This document shows, piece by piece, positions 16,540 through 26,056 of a DNA stretch of 64,000 nt. The stretch is from Roseibium aquae. GTDB lineage: Bacteria > Pseudomonadota > Alphaproteobacteria > Rhizobiales > Stappiaceae. Position 1 is the first letter of the stretch. Every line of letters starts with the position of its first letter. Both the position numbers and the translations under genes were made by a program. Location: contig NZ_VXDC01000007.1 of NCBI RefSeq assembly GCF_008711285.1, forward strand, positions 124,001 to 188,000, written 5' to 3'. The notes below the pieces were generated by a model. The model was not told the origin of the DNA. It saw only the letters and a program-made list of their open reading frames with translations, and made no database searches.

Positions 16540-17412
16540 CTACCAGGACAATCTCGGGATGGCCGCGCGGACGGTCAATCCCTCCTCCGCCAGCCGGCTC
16601 CGGATCCGGCCTTCTTCGGGCTCGTCAACGGGCCCGAAATCGGCGGCGTGAATGCCGGCGGTCACAAAAAACACATCCAGATCTTGCGACACGGCGCCGC
16701 GAATATCCGTCGGCAGTCCATCGCCGATGCATAGAACCCTGGATCTGTCCAAAGGTTCGACGCCCAACTGGACGAGCCGGTTGACGGCCGCGTCATAGAT
16801 CGGCGCGTGCGGTTTTCCAAGGATTGACACCTCACCGCCGAGATCCTCGTGCAAGCGCGCAAGCGCCCCGGCACACCAAATCAGCTTGTCGCCGCGTTCC
16901 ACAACGATGTCGGGATTGGCGCAGATCATCGGCACGGAGCGGTCGACAAGCTCCTGCAGCCGCGCCCGATAATCGTCGGGCGTCTCGGTTTCATCGTCCA
17001 CGAGCCCTGTGCAACTGATGACATCGGCACTTGCGTCCTCGCCGAAGGTCAGCCCAAGCCCTTCATAGATCGGAAGATCCCGGTCGGGACCGATATGCAA
17101 AACCGTTTTACCGGTCTGGGCGGACAAAAGCTCCCGGGTTACATCGCCGGAGGTGACAATGTCGTCATAGGCGGTCTCGGGAACGCCCAGGCGGGCCAGT
17201 TGCGGACGGATCTCCTGCGCCGGCCGCGGCGCGTTTGTGATGAGAACAACTTTTCCGCCCGTTTCGGCCCGGTACCTGCTAAGGGCGTCATGAGCGGCCG
17301 CGAAGGCGGTGACGCCATTGTGCAGGACGCCCCACACATCGCAAAGAATGGCGGAGTAGTCTGGCGCGAGCGTCTTGAGGCCGGGAACAAGCAACGGCGC
17401 GGAAACAGTCAT
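16540..17412 (-). CDS. HAD superfamily class IIA hydrolase (TIGR01459 type)
   Basis: A 290-residue cytosolic phosphatase-like protein. Motif I reads CDVWGVLHNG: the nucleophile Asp is there but the usual second Asp is Trp, which is normal for this subgroup of NagD-like proteins. Motif II is ITNAPRP, the motif III Lys is in ILGKPHAPIY, and motif IV is IGDGLPTDIRGA. The IIA cap sits between motifs II and III. The natural substrate is not known; a small sugar or nucleotide phosphate would fit. It is convergent with cheZ and divergent from mutL. Confidence 0.88.
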   Translation of the reverse strand: MTVSAPLLVPGLKTLAPDYSAILCDVWGVLHNGVTAFAAAHDALSRYRAETGGKVVLITNAPRPAQEIRPQLARLGVPETAYDDIVTSGDVTRELLSAQTGKTVLHIGPDRDLPIYEGLGLTFGEDASADVISCTGLVDDETETPDDYRARLQELVDRSVPMICANPDIVVERGDKLIWCAGALARLHEDLGGEVSILGKPHAPIYDAAVNRLVQLGVEPLDRSRVLCIGDGLPTDIRGAVSQDLDVFFVTAGIHAADFGPVDEPEEGRIRSRLAEEGLTVRAAIPRLSW

Positions 17413-17520
17413 GATGGCTCACTCGGATGGGTCGATCTGATAGGATGGCGCCGATTCGTCTTGCACCGCAGCGGACCATATCGGAAACGGCCTGACCAGG
17501 GAACAGCGTAGGAAACGGCA

Positions 17521-19455
17521 ATGAAGGTGAGGCAACTCGGCGAGCGGGTTATCAACCAGATCGCCGCCGGCGAGGTGGTGGAAAGGCCGGCCAGTGTCGT
17601 CAAGGAACTGGTCGAGAACGCGGTCGACGCGGGCGCCTCCTCGATCGACATCGTCACGGCGGCCGGGGGAAAGACCCTGTTGCGGGTGTCGGACGATGGC
17701 GCGGGCATGCGCCGGGACGATCTGGAGCTTGCCGTCAGACGCCATTGCACCTCCAAGATATCCGACAACGATCTGTTCGATATCCGAAGCCTGGGCTTCC
17801 GCGGCGAGGCGTTGCCGTCGATTGGGGCCGTGTCCCGGATGAGCATTCAAACCCGGCACGCCGACGAACCCCACGCCTGGACCATCTCGGTCGAGGGCGG
17901 GCGGGAAACCGGACCTGTGCCGGCGGCCCGCTCCAAAGGCACACAGGTTGAGGTTCGCGACCTCTTCTTTGCAACGCCCGCCCGGTTGAAGTTTTTGAAA
18001 TCCGATCGCGCGGAATCCGCTGCGATCACCGAAATCGTCCGGCGGATCGCCCTGGCCTACCCTCAGGTGGGTTTTTCCCTGGCGGGCAGCGACCGGCAAC
18101 CGGCGAATTATCCGGCGGCGCGGTCGGACAATGGCCGGTTGATCAGGATCTCGCAGGTGCTGGGGCGGGAGTTTGTCGACAATGCGATGGTGATCGACGC
18201 CGAACGCGAGGGGGTCCGGCTGACCGGCTTTGCCGGTCTGCCCACCTTCCACCGGGGCAATGCGCAGCATCAGTTCTTTTTCGTCAACGGGCGCCCTGTG
18301 AAGGACAAGCTTCTTCTATCGGGTTTGCGGGGCGCCTATGCCGACGTTCTGGCCCGCGACCGGCATCCTGTGGTGGTTCTTTTTGTTGAACTCGAGCCTG
18401 CGCTTGTCGACGTGAACGTTCATCCAGCCAAGGCCGATGTCCGGTTCCGCGACGGTCAGCTGGTGCGGGGGCTTCTGGTCGGAGCGATCAAGCAGGCTCT
18501 GGTTCAATCCGGGCACCGTTCCTCGACGTCGAACGCGGCCGCGGCCATGGAGGCCATTCGTGCCGGCATGGCGGTTGACGGCCGCACGGGCACGGAACCG
18601 GCCTCAACCCTGGCCTCAACCCTGGCCCCAACTCCGGCCACGACTTCGCCCCTTGGTGGGAGGCGCATGTCCTTTCCCTTCGCGGCATCGCCGGTCCGGT
18701 CGTGGGACCCGGGCTCGTTCCGCCCCCTGGAGGCAGGCGCCGCCCATGGGGGCGGCATGTCCGAGGACTCGGTTTTCTTTACCGGTCCACAGATCCAAGG
18801 CGGCTTGGCGGACGTGACCAGACCCAGCGCCGATGCGCGGGCGAACGAGGCGGACCACGCTCCGGGGCGGACGGCTCTGCCTTTGGGGGCCGCACGGGCC
18901 CAACTCCACGAAAACTACATCATCGCGCAGACCGAGGATGGCGTGGTGATTGTCGATCAGCACGCGGCCCACGAGCGGCTTGTCTATGAAAAGCTCAAGA
19001 CCGATCTGGCCAGCAAAGCGGTGGCCCGGCAAATGCTGCTCATTCCCGAAGTGGTGGAACTGCCCGATGAGGATGTCGCGCGTCTCGTCGAGCGCGCCGG
19101 CGACCTTGCAGAGGTCGGTCTGGTGCTGGAAGCCTTCGGGCCGGGCGCCGTTGTTGTGCGCGAGACCCCGGCGGTTTTGGGCGATATGGACATCCGCGGG
19201 ATGGTCAGGGACCTGGCCGATGAACTGGCGGAGTGGGACACGGCCGATGGCCTCAGGGAAAAGCTGGACCATGTGGCGGCGACGATGGCCTGCCACGGGT
19301 CCGTCCGCTCCGGCCGGCGTATGCGCGTCGAGGAAATGGATCGATTGCTGCGGGACATGGAGGCCACGCCGATGTCGGGTCAATGCAATCACGGCCGGCC
19401 GACCTGGGTTGAACTCAAGCTCAGCGATATCGAGAAACTGTTCGGCCGCAAGTAA
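17521..19455 (+). CDS. mutL: DNA mismatch repair endonuclease MutL
   Basis: 644 residues. The N-terminal GHKL ATPase has [17 protein letters not shown] and [11 protein letters not shown], followed by the ATPDLFF-like [12 protein letters not shown] and [10 protein letters not shown] Pro/Ala/Thr-rich linker covers about 335-445. The C-terminal dimerisation domain carries the nicking motif [15 protein letters not shown] with the supporting ACHGSVRSG-like and CNHGRPT motifs, so this is the endonuclease type of MutL found in bacteria without MutH. It joins MutS at mismatches and nicks the new strand. The gene stands alone between the divergent HAD gene and the alpha/beta hydrolase. Confidence 0.97.
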   Translation: MKVRQLGERVINQIAAGEVVERPASVVKELVENAVDAGASSIDIVTAAGGKTLLRVSDDGAGMRRDDLELAVRRHCTSKISDNDLFDIRSLGFRGEALPSIGAVSRMSIQTRHADEPHAWTISVEGGRETGPVPAARSKGTQVEVRDLFFATPARLKFLKSDRAESAAITEIVRRIALAYPQVGFSLAGSDRQPANYPAARSDNGRLIRISQVLGREFVDNAMVIDAEREGVRLTGFAGLPTFHRGNAQHQFFFVNGRPVKDKLLLSGLRGAYADVLARDRHPVVVLFVELEPALVDVNVHPAKADVRFRDGQLVRGLLVGAIKQALVQSGHRSSTSNAAAAMEAIRAGMAVDGRTGTEPASTLASTLAPTPATTSPLGGRRMSFPFAASPVRSWDPGSFRPLEAGAAHGGGMSEDSVFFTGPQIQGGLADVTRPSADARANEADHAPGRTALPLGAARAQLHENYIIAQTEDGVVIVDQHAAHERLVYEKLKTDLASKAVARQMLLIPEVVELPDEDVARLVERAGDLAEVGLVLEAFGPGAVVVRETPAVLGDMDIRGMVRDLADELAEWDTADGLREKLDHVAATMACHGSVRSGRRMRVEEMDRLLRDMEATPMSGQCNHGRPTWVELKLSDIEKLFGRK

Positions 19456-19544
19456 GTCTCGCCAAAGGTGTTTCTCCGCCGCACAGGCCAGCGGCCCGCG
19501 CCGTCGAGCCAGCCACACAGGATCAAAAGGAACCGGAAACCCGC

Positions 19545-20414
19545 ATGATTGACAAGAAGAACGCGATCACGGAACGAACGGCCGGCCGGCGCGCGAACAC
19601 GATCAAGCGGGGTCTTGCCGCCGCGCTCCTCGTACTGGTCGCGACCTACGCTGCCGTCGCCGGTTATATGTATGCCGTTCAAAGAGATCTGGTCTTCCGG
19701 CCGGGGGGCGTTCTCGACACGCCGCAGGCGGCAGGGCTTTCGGGCGTGACCGCGGAGCGGGTCGCGCTTGCCGACGGCACGCATCTTCTCGTGTGGACGG
19801 CCGAACCGTCCGATCCGTCGGCGCCGACGGTGCTTTACTTTCATGGACAGGGCGGCAATCTGTCGGATCGCGCCAGCCGCTACAAACGGATTGTCGATCA
19901 GGGCTATGGGCTCAAGGCGGTCAGCTACCGTGGCTATCCCGGCAGCGAGGGCCGGCCTTCGGAAGCGGCTTTTATCGCCGACGGGATCGAGCTTTTTGAC
20001 CGCCTTGAACAGTCCGGCCGGGCCATCATTTTGTATGGGGAGTCGCTTGGCACCGGTGTTGCCGCGGCGGTCGCCGCCGCCCGTCCGTCCGCCGCTATGG
20101 TCGTTCTTGAGGCTCCCTATACCGGGGTGGCCGACATTGCCGCCGAACAGTATCCCTGGCTGCCGGTGCATCTGCTGATCAAGGACCCTTTCCTGACCCG
20201 CGAGCGAATCGCGGACCTCAAGGTTCCGCTGCTGATCGTTCATGGAACGCGGGACCGGGTCATTCCGTTTGCCCACGGTCGTGCCCTTTACGATCTTGCC
20301 GGTTTGCCGAAACGGCTGGAGGTTATCGAGGAGGGCGATCACAACGACCTGTGGCGCCGTGGTCTATGGGAGCGTGTTCAAGGCTATTGGGCTGAAGTGG
20401 CGCAACAGAATTGA
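19545..20414 (+). CDS. Membrane-anchored alpha/beta hydrolase (ABHD12/13 type)
   Basis: 289 residues. One uncleaved membrane helix lies near the N-terminus (about 24-45), with the hydrolase domain probably on the periplasmic side. The catalytic triad can be read as Ser in GESLGTG, Asp in VHGTRDRVIP and His in EEGDHNDLW, with the oxyanion region YFHGQGGN. Homologues act on lysophospholipids or acyl esters; the substrate here is not evident. It follows mutL by 90 bases and ends before a very strong hairpin terminator that belongs to a repeat family. Confidence 0.85.
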   Translation: MIDKKNAITERTAGRRANTIKRGLAAALLVLVATYAAVAGYMYAVQRDLVFRPGGVLDTPQAAGLSGVTAERVALADGTHLLVWTAEPSDPSAPTVLYFHGQGGNLSDRASRYKRIVDQGYGLKAVSYRGYPGSEGRPSEAAFIADGIELFDRLEQSGRAIILYGESLGTGVAAAVAAARPSAAMVVLEAPYTGVADIAAEQYPWLPVHLLIKDPFLTRERIADLKVPLLIVHGTRDRVIPFAHGRALYDLAGLPKRLEVIEEGDHNDLWRRGLWERVQGYWAEVAQQN

Positions 20415-20471
20415 CTGGGCGGCCGGACGGTTTGCCGGGCCTTGCCCAACCCTTGGCCTGCAATAGCTCTA

Positions 20472-20538
20472 GATCAGCGGGTGTTCAATCGACATCGATT
20501 CAACACCCGCTGATCTTTTCTTGAGTTGCCGGGCATCT
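20472..20538 (+). repeat. Palindromic repeat element, copy B, also a strong terminator
   Basis: GATCAGCGGGTGTT and AACACCCGCTGATC form a perfect 14-base stem. After a single C-C mismatch the stem continues with AATCG and CGATT around an ACAT loop, and TTTTCTTG follows, so it should end transcription of the alpha/beta hydrolase gene. The outer seven bases of each arm and the flank (TTCTTGAG, three bases, CCG, one base, GCATCT) match copy A at 2142-2210, while the inner stems differ in sequence but both pair. Confidence 0.75.
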
Positions 20539-20568
20539 TTGGGCGTTTCGAACAAACAGCCCGATACT

Positions 20569-21768
20569 CTAGAAGGACCGCTGGATGCGGAAAGATCCGA
20601 CGAATTCGTTGGTGTCCGCGAGGCCCGACACGGCGCTGTAATCCAGGTCACGGTATTGGATCTCGGCACCGATCTCCAGGCCGGACACCGGCACCCAGGT
20701 CACGTTCGGCGTAATGTCCCATTGGGTGAAGTCGAACGCGGACACGCCAGCATCGGCATTGTGATAGCCGGCATCGAGGTTGAAGCTTACGGTGCCGGAC
20801 AGCGGCTGGTGGATACCGCCATAGATGCTCCAGGTCTTGGTCGTTCTCGTATCGGTGCCATCCACGACCACGGCATCGGTGATCCTGTTTGCCCAGCCTG
20901 TGGTCGCATAGCCGCTCGCGCCGTCTGTATAGACCCCTTGCAGCGCGACCTTCGTTTTGCCGCCTCCGAAGAACTGGCCGAGCTTGACTTCGACGCCGCC
21001 CCCGATCGCCCAGCCAAGCGGGCTGTCCGCGACGGCGGCTGTGGAGGAATTGACATAGACGTGGTGCAGCGCACCCATCAATTGCGCGGAGCCCCAATCC
21101 TGATCGATGTTCAGATTGGCGACGAGATCCGGCCACTTGTGGCCACCGTAAAGATTGGTCGACACCAGGGTTCCGACACCCGCAATGTTGTTGCGCCGTT
21201 CTGTGCCATGCTCGACCGAAAGGCTGGCGGAAAGGTCGTTGCCGAAGCCATAGGTGTAGGCAAAAAGATTTGATTCCGTGTCGGAATAGGTTTCCAGCTG
21301 CATATCCATCGCATAGCCGGTCCAGAAGTCCCAAAAGGACGTGGCACGGCCTGCGGTCAGCCCGCCGAACTGGATGTAAGCATATTCGAGCGTCGGATCG
21401 TCGCTTCCCCCTGTTGTGTTGGTGATGTAGTAACCGACATAGGTGCGCAGAAGTCCGAATTCTGTGTGTGTCCTTGCGTCGAGGCGCACGTAACCCCGAG
21501 CCCGGAATTCGGTGCTCATGTCGGTGTCGCTGTCCCAACGGTTCGGGGCATCACCGAAGTCGCGGAATCGGTAATCGGCCCGGACCCGCCCAGATACCCG
21601 CAGACAGGTTTCGGTCCCGGGCAGATAAAAGAAGCCGTTCCCGTGCGCATCGCAGACCCGGACGTAGGCCACCGGCTCCGGTGCAACCGGGAGATCAGCT
21701 GCATATGCGCCGTTCAAAGCGGTCGCGCTGCACAGGCCAATTGTGGCAACAACTGAAGTGAGTTTCAT
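20569..21768 (-). CDS. Outer-membrane porin, Rhizobiales type
   Basis: 399 residues with a signal peptide ending GAYAAD, then alternating hydrophobic/aromatic strands and a C-terminal Phe (IQRSF), the export signal for beta-barrel insertion. The pattern (PVAPEPVAYVRVCDAHGNGFFYLPGTETCLRVSGRVR, in parts) is that of the Omp2/RopA-like porins of Rhizobiales: a short VRVC..G..FFY..G..TCL region with two Cys, then GRVRADYRF. It should form a trimeric pore for small solutes. GGAGG lies eight bases before the ATG. It is convergent with the alpha/beta hydrolase, with the copy B repeat between them. Confidence 0.9.
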   Translation of the reverse strand: MKLTSVVATIGLCSATALNGAYAADLPVAPEPVAYVRVCDAHGNGFFYLPGTETCLRVSGRVRADYRFRDFGDAPNRWDSDTDMSTEFRARGYVRLDARTHTEFGLLRTYVGYYITNTTGGSDDPTLEYAYIQFGGLTAGRATSFWDFWTGYAMDMQLETYSDTESNLFAYTYGFGNDLSASLSVEHGTERRNNIAGVGTLVSTNLYGGHKWPDLVANLNIDQDWGSAQLMGALHHVYVNSSTAAVADSPLGWAIGGGVEVKLGQFFGGGKTKVALQGVYTDGASGYATTGWANRITDAVVVDGTDTRTTKTWSIYGGIHQPLSGTVSFNLDAGYHNADAGVSAFDFTQWDITPNVTWVPVSGLEIGAEIQYRDLDYSAVSGLADTNEFVGSFRIQRSF

Positions 21769-21932
21769 TTCGGGAGCCTCCTGTGAGACAGCAAGCAGCT
21801 CCTGCCTACTGCCCGTAAGTCATGACCGTTTTGTGTGACGCTTGCTTGAACATGGGCACGATCCTGGGTTGCGGCCGCAATTACGGGAAAGGAGTGTGTT
21901 CGGAAAGGCACAGCGTAGTATTGCAATATGAC

Positions 21933-22406
21933 CTAGGGGAATGACCGGCGGTTCTTGAAAAAGTGCCGCAAAAGCCGGGCAGCGGCTTCTTCGGACAATC
22001 CGCCGTAAATCTCCGGCGCATGATGGCAGATCGCGCTGTGAAAGAACCGGGTCCCGTGGTCGACCGCTCCGCCTTTCTCATCGGCCGCGCCGTAGTAGAG
22101 ACGGCGAATGCGGGCGAACGAGATGGCTCCGGCGCACATCTGGCAGGGTTCCAGCGTCACATATAAATCGCAGCCGGGGAGCCGTTGGGAGTTGAGCCGC
22201 GCGCAGGCTTCCCGGATCGCCAGTATCTCGGCATGAGCCGTCGGGTCGTTCAGTTCCAAGGTGCGATTTCCGGCGCGGCTCAAGATTTCGGTCCCCCGCA
22301 CCAGAACGGCGCCCACGGGCACTTCACCGCGCCGGGCGGCCATTTCCGCTTCCTCAAGGGCTAGATCCATGAAACGCGGTGCGCTTGTCTGTGGTCTATC
22401 TTCCAT
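21933..22406 (-). CDS. tadA: tRNA-specific adenosine deaminase
   Basis: 157 residues. The zinc-dependent deaminase motifs are HAEI (with catalytic Glu) and PCQMCAGA, and the family sequence EVPVGAVLV and the C-terminal extension after YYGAADEKGGAV are present. It converts A34 to inosine in the tRNA-Arg anticodon so that CGU, CGC and CGA are read. The length is typical. It is divergent from rluB, separated by about 120 bases. Confidence 0.93.
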   Translation of the reverse strand: MEDRPQTSAPRFMDLALEEAEMAARRGEVPVGAVLVRGTEILSRAGNRTLELNDPTAHAEILAIREACARLNSQRLPGCDLYVTLEPCQMCAGAISFARIRRLYYGAADEKGGAVDHGTRFFHSAICHHAPEIYGGLSEEAAARLLRHFFKNRRSFP

Positions 22407-22525
22407 AATCTTCAGACTATCCCCCGGTTCCCCGGCTTCATAGGGGGGAGGACTTCCGGCATCCTGGAGGGCGCGGAGGTGTTTTCCCGATTCCCGAACG
22501 GTGGTGGCTCTGCTATGAGGCGCTT

Positions 22526-23890
22526 ATGAGCGATTACAAAAACAACCGAAACAAGTCGAGGCCCGGGCACGGTGCGGGAAACGCGCGGGCGGACGACCGC
22601 AGGAAGTCCGGCCCGCCGAAGGGCCCGCGGAGCGCAAAGCCCGGCGGGTTGAAAACCGGTGCGCCGAAAACCGGTGCGCCGAAAAAAAGCGCAGCGCCGG
22701 TGCGCGCCGACGCCGCAAAACCATCAGTCGCCGGAGTGGAGTCATCCGGCGAGCGGATCGCGAAGGTGATGGCGCGCGCGGGGTTGTGCTCCCGCCGGGA
22801 AGCGGAGACATGGATTGCCGCCGGCCGGGTCGAGGTGAACGGCAAGGTCCTGCCCACACCGGCCGTGACGGTCGGCCCGGACGACAAGGTGGTCGTCGAC
22901 GGCACGCCGCTGCCGATGCGCGAGCGCACGCGCCTGTGGCTGTACCACAAGCCCCGTGGTCTGGTGACGACAAACAAGGATCCGGAAGGGCGGCCCACGG
23001 TGTTCGAGAAGCTGCCGGCCGATCTGCCGCGCGTTCTGTCTGTCGGACGTCTCGATATCAACACCGAAGGCTTGCTTCTGCTGACCAATGACGGCGGGTT
23101 GGCGCGGGTTCTGGAATTGCCCTCCACCGGCTGGCTCCGCCGCTACCGGGTGCGGGCATTCGGAAAGATCACCCAGGCCGAACTCGATGGACTGGCTGAC
23201 GGCGTGGCCATTGACGGCGTTCTCTATGGGGCCATCGAGGCGAGCCTCGACAAGGAGCAGGGGGACAATGTCTGGCTGACGATCGGGCTTCGCGAGGGCA
23301 AGAACCGGGAAGTGAAGCGGGTGCTCGAGCATCTTGGCCTTTCCGTGAACCGCCTCATCCGGGTGTCGTTCGGACCCTTCCAGCTCGCCGACCTTGAAGA
23401 CGGCGCCGTCCGCGAAATTCGCGGCCGGGTCCTCAGGGATCAGTTGGGCGAGAAGCTGGCCATGGAAGCGGGCGCCGATTTCGAGGCCCCGATCCTCAAT
23501 CAGGCCGTGCCGGTCCAGCCAGCCAAGAAGGGCCCTGTCCGCAAAGGGCCCGCCAAGGGCGGGCGCAAGCCGGACGGCGCCGGGAAAAAGACGGCTGACG
23601 CCCACTGGATGACGGCGCGCGCGGGCGCGCAGGCGGTCACGCGCAAGAAACCCTTTGCGGGGAAAAGTGGCGGCAAGAACGACGACCGCCGCGATGACAG
23701 GCGCGACGATAGGCGCGAGCAGGGCCGTCAGGACAGGAAACCGGCTGGCCGCCGCATCTGGGGTGAGGACGGATTGCTGGAGGACAAGCGTCAGGATGCG
23801 CGCAGTGAACAGCGTGCGAACCGGGAACGTCCGGGTCCGGGCGGGCCGAAGCGGCCGTCGGGGCCGCGGGGGGCGCGGGGACGGTCGTGA
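22526..23890 (+). CDS. rluB: 23S rRNA pseudouridine synthase of the RluB/RsuA family
   Basis: 454 residues, long for the family because of low-complexity ends. Residues 1-70 are Lys/Arg/Gly/Pro-rich with a short tandem repeat (KTGAP twice). The S4 RNA-binding domain spans about 73-130 (AKVMARAGLCSRREAETWI, GRVEVNG). The catalytic domain follows, with the active-site Asp in VGRLDINTEGLLLLTNDG. The tail (about 330-454) is basic with DDRR repeats and probably binds RNA. RluB makes pseudouridine in helix 89 of 23S rRNA; RsuA-type specificity cannot be excluded. GAGG lies five bases before the ATG. The stop overlaps the rsmD start. Confidence 0.87.
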   Translation: MSDYKNNRNKSRPGHGAGNARADDRRKSGPPKGPRSAKPGGLKTGAPKTGAPKKSAAPVRADAAKPSVAGVESSGERIAKVMARAGLCSRREAETWIAAGRVEVNGKVLPTPAVTVGPDDKVVVDGTPLPMRERTRLWLYHKPRGLVTTNKDPEGRPTVFEKLPADLPRVLSVGRLDINTEGLLLLTNDGGLARVLELPSTGWLRRYRVRAFGKITQAELDGLADGVAIDGVLYGAIEASLDKEQGDNVWLTIGLREGKNREVKRVLEHLGLSVNRLIRVSFGPFQLADLEDGAVREIRGRVLRDQLGEKLAMEAGADFEAPILNQAVPVQPAKKGPVRKGPAKGGRKPDGAGKKTADAHWMTARAGAQAVTRKKPFAGKSGGKNDDRRDDRRDDRREQGRQDRKPAGRRIWGEDGLLEDKRQDARSEQRANRERPGPGGPKRPSGPRGARGRS

Positions 23891-24462
23891 GGATCATCGC
23901 CGGCCGTCACAAGGGGGCCGCGATTGCGGCGCCCAAGACGCAAGCGACCCGGCCGACAACGGATCGCTTGCGGGAAACCCTGTTCAACATCCTGGCTCAC
24001 GGTCATGGGCTGGACTTCGACGGTCTTCGTGTGCTGGACCTGTTCGCCGGCAGCGGCGCCTTGGGGCTGGAGGCGCTCAGCCGCGGGGCGCGCCATTGCA
24101 CCTTCATCGAGGAAGGGGCGGCCGCGCGCGGCGTGATTCGCCAAAACATGGAAACGCTGGGGCTCAACGGGGTGGCGAAAATCTTTCGCCGGGATGCGAC
24201 GCGTCTCGGCGATGCCGGCACGATCGAGCCTTTCGATCTCCTTTTCGCGGATCCGCCCTACGGCCTGGGGCTTGGCGAAAAAGCGCTCGCCTCGGCCTTG
24301 GCCGGCGGTTGGCTGACGCCCGGTGCGGTCTGTGTTCTCGAGGAGCGCGCCGGTGCCGTGATCGACAATCCCGCCGGCTTCACGAAACGCGATGAGCGCC
24401 GGGCCGGCGACAGCGCTTTGCACTTCTTTCAGGTCGACGCAGCCTCCGTTTCGCAAGCCTGA
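23887..24462 (+). CDS. rsmD: 16S rRNA (guanine966-N2)-methyltransferase
   Basis: 191 residues. It starts at a GTG overlapping the rluB stop by four bases. The signature RPTTDRLRETLFNIL near the N-terminus, the SAM-binding loop LDLFAGSGALGLEALSRGA and the catalytic FADPPYGLG identify RsmD, which methylates G966 of 16S rRNA on the assembled small subunit. The overlap with rluB links two rRNA-modifying enzymes in one transcript. It is convergent with the MBL-fold gene 25 bases away. Confidence 0.94.
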   Translation: MRIIAGRHKGAAIAAPKTQATRPTTDRLRETLFNILAHGHGLDFDGLRVLDLFAGSGALGLEALSRGARHCTFIEEGAAARGVIRQNMETLGLNGVAKIFRRDATRLGDAGTIEPFDLLFADPPYGLGLGEKALASALAGGWLTPGAVCVLEERAGAVIDNPAGFTKRDERRAGDSALHFFQVDAASVSQA

Positions 24463-24487
24463 GCACGAACCTCGGGCGGCCGCTCTG

Positions 24488-25312
24488 TTAACCGCCACCC
24501 GGCATCATCACCAGGACGGTCTTCTCGCCCGGCAATTCATCCCGGCGGACAATCAGCCTTGGTTCGCTCGCCATCTCGACGATGAAACCCGCTTCCAACG
24601 CGCGGGCGGTAAAGGCGTCGAGCGAGCCGAAAAAGTGAAAGTGCATCGGAATGACCAAGGAGGGCTGGACAGCCTCCAGCACCTTCATGAGGCTGTCGTG
24701 GCGGATCGTTGCCGAGTTGTCGACGGCGGCCATCACAATGTCGATCTGCCCGAGCCGGGTCAGATCTTCGTCTGTCAGCTGATGATGCAGATGCCCGAGA
24801 TGGGCAATGCAAAGGTCCGCGACTTCAAACACGAAGATGGAGTTCCCGAGCCGCCGGGTTTCCCCGTCCCAGCCGCGGGTGTTGGTTTGAATGTTGCGGA
24901 TGCGGACGTCCTCAACGATGAGATCGTGATCCATTGCGCCGCCCTCCGGGTTCCACCCGAGCAGGACATGTTCGATCTCGGGCTCCGGATTGAGGGTGTA
25001 ATGCGTGCTGTGTGCGCCGTTCATGGTCACGACAGTGGGCAGGCGGGCTGGTTTGTACCGGTCGTTGTAATCCGTCGCTATCCGCACACCCTGGGGCGTT
25101 TCGAGTTCAAACGTGGAATGGCCGATATAGCTGATCTGCACCTCGTTCGGGGCAAGCGCAACGGGCAGCCGTTTCGGCTCAAAGGACCGGTCGTCGGCAA
25201 TCAGCTGGCAGACCGCAAGGGCGGGTCCGGCAAGGAACAGCAGAATGGCGCCTGCCAGCCCGGACAACCGGGACAGGGCAGAGACGGTTCCAACGGAAGC
25301 TACACGTATCAT
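24488..25312 (-). CDS. Exported MBL-fold (UlaG-like) protein with altered metal motif
   Basis: 274 residues. A long N-terminal signal or anchor sequence ends near GPALAVCQ. The body has the UlaG-like metallo-beta-lactamase layout: YIGHSTFELETPQGVRIATD, then IAHLGHLHHQLT and VIPMHFHFFGS. The first metal motif, His-x-His-x-Asp-His in active enzymes, reads NGAHSTHYT here, so the site is altered and hydrolase activity is uncertain. GAGGAGG lies eight bases before the ATG. Substrate and partner are unknown. Confidence 0.75.
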   Translation of the reverse strand: MIRVASVGTVSALSRLSGLAGAILLFLAGPALAVCQLIADDRSFEPKRLPVALAPNEVQISYIGHSTFELETPQGVRIATDYNDRYKPARLPTVVTMNGAHSTHYTLNPEPEIEHVLLGWNPEGGAMDHDLIVEDVRIRNIQTNTRGWDGETRRLGNSIFVFEVADLCIAHLGHLHHQLTDEDLTRLGQIDIVMAAVDNSATIRHDSLMKVLEAVQPSLVIPMHFHFFGSLDAFTARALEAGFIVEMASEPRLIVRRDELPGEKTVLVMMPGGG

Positions 25313-25614
25313 CAGACGGTCCTCCTCAAGAGCTCACCGGACAGGCCAACTATTAAGGTTAGAACCGGCTCGGCAACTGGCAAGTGATTTTCACACTGTT
25401 GCGGTGGGGCGCTGAAAAAAGAACTGGCAACCGGCCTTGGGATGTTACCCAGGACCAGCTGCCAAGTGGAGGCAGGCGGGAGGAAGACCCTGCCCCGAAA
25501 AACGGACCCGAGAACGGGCGAGATCAGCGGAGGACATGCCGTATGCGGCTTCCGCTCGGAAGCTGACCTATATCGATATGCTTGCGCATCCGGCGTGTTC
25601 ACACGCTCGATGCT
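25313..25614. other. Gene-free gap upstream of the MBL-fold gene
   Basis: About 300 bases between two minus-strand genes. They should include the MBL promoter. A six-base hairpin (GCTTCC, four bases, GGAAGC) lies near 25550. I recognise no RNA family and no convincing frame. Confidence 0.4.
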
Positions 25615-25950
25615 CTAAACCCTGCTTAACGAAACCGGCCGTTTTCCATGCCGCGGGAGCGATGCGTCGGCCCCCGGCAAACCGAGCCGTTCGGCGGCTT
25701 GCTGATGGATGATGTTGCCGGCGTAACCTGCTTCCTTGATCAAACCTTCCCGGGTGCAATCCGCGGCAACCGCGAGGCCCAAGGGCCTAAGATGCGCCCG
25801 CCGGTAACAGTAGACCGCCAATTGGCTCCGTTGAGGGCTGGGCAGCCGCCGCGCCTGCTCGGTGGCCTGGGAAAGTGTCTCGGCAGTCAGTTGCCGCAGC
25901 ACTTCTTCGCTCACGGGGCAGTTTTCGATATCAACGGAACCGTGTTTCAT
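25615..25950 (-). CDS. Small conserved-looking protein of unknown function
   Basis: About 111 residues from the ATG at 25950; a TTG at 25977 would add nine. The core, EEVLRQLTAETLSQATEQARRL, then RSQLAVYCYRRAHLRPLGLAVAADC, is helical and regular in composition, which argues for a real protein. I recall similar short proteins of unknown role in Rhizobiales but cannot name the family. There is no signal peptide or membrane helix. The upstream region is strongly AT-rich for this genome and probably holds its promoter. The ribosome site is weak. Confidence 0.6.
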   Translation of the reverse strand: MKHGSVDIENCPVSEEVLRQLTAETLSQATEQARRLPSPQRSQLAVYCYRRAHLRPLGLAVAADCTREGLIKEAGYAGNIIHQQAAERLGLPGADASLPRHGKRPVSLSRV

Positions 25951-26056
25951 TTTTTCGTGCCGATCAGTTCGTCTCAAAACAATGATCGGATTAAAAAGAT
26001 AAATTTTTACTAATACATTGTTTTTTGTGCGTCTGTACTAATTCTATCGATGTATT

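Noticed and set aside
18598-18660. Tandem-repeat-like DNA in mutL
   Set aside because: It encodes the Ala/Thr/Pro-rich linker between the ATPase and dimerisation domains, which is expected to be low in complexity; it is not a separate repeat element.
22640-22690. Short tandem repeat near the rluB start
   Set aside because: It encodes the KTGAP repeats of the disordered N-terminal extension and keeps the frame.
25437-25712. Possible structured RNA or small gene in the gap before the MBL gene
   Set aside because: I compared it by eye with 6S RNA, SRP RNA, RNase P RNA and a cobalamin riboswitch and saw no shared core; the open frames have no coherent composition.
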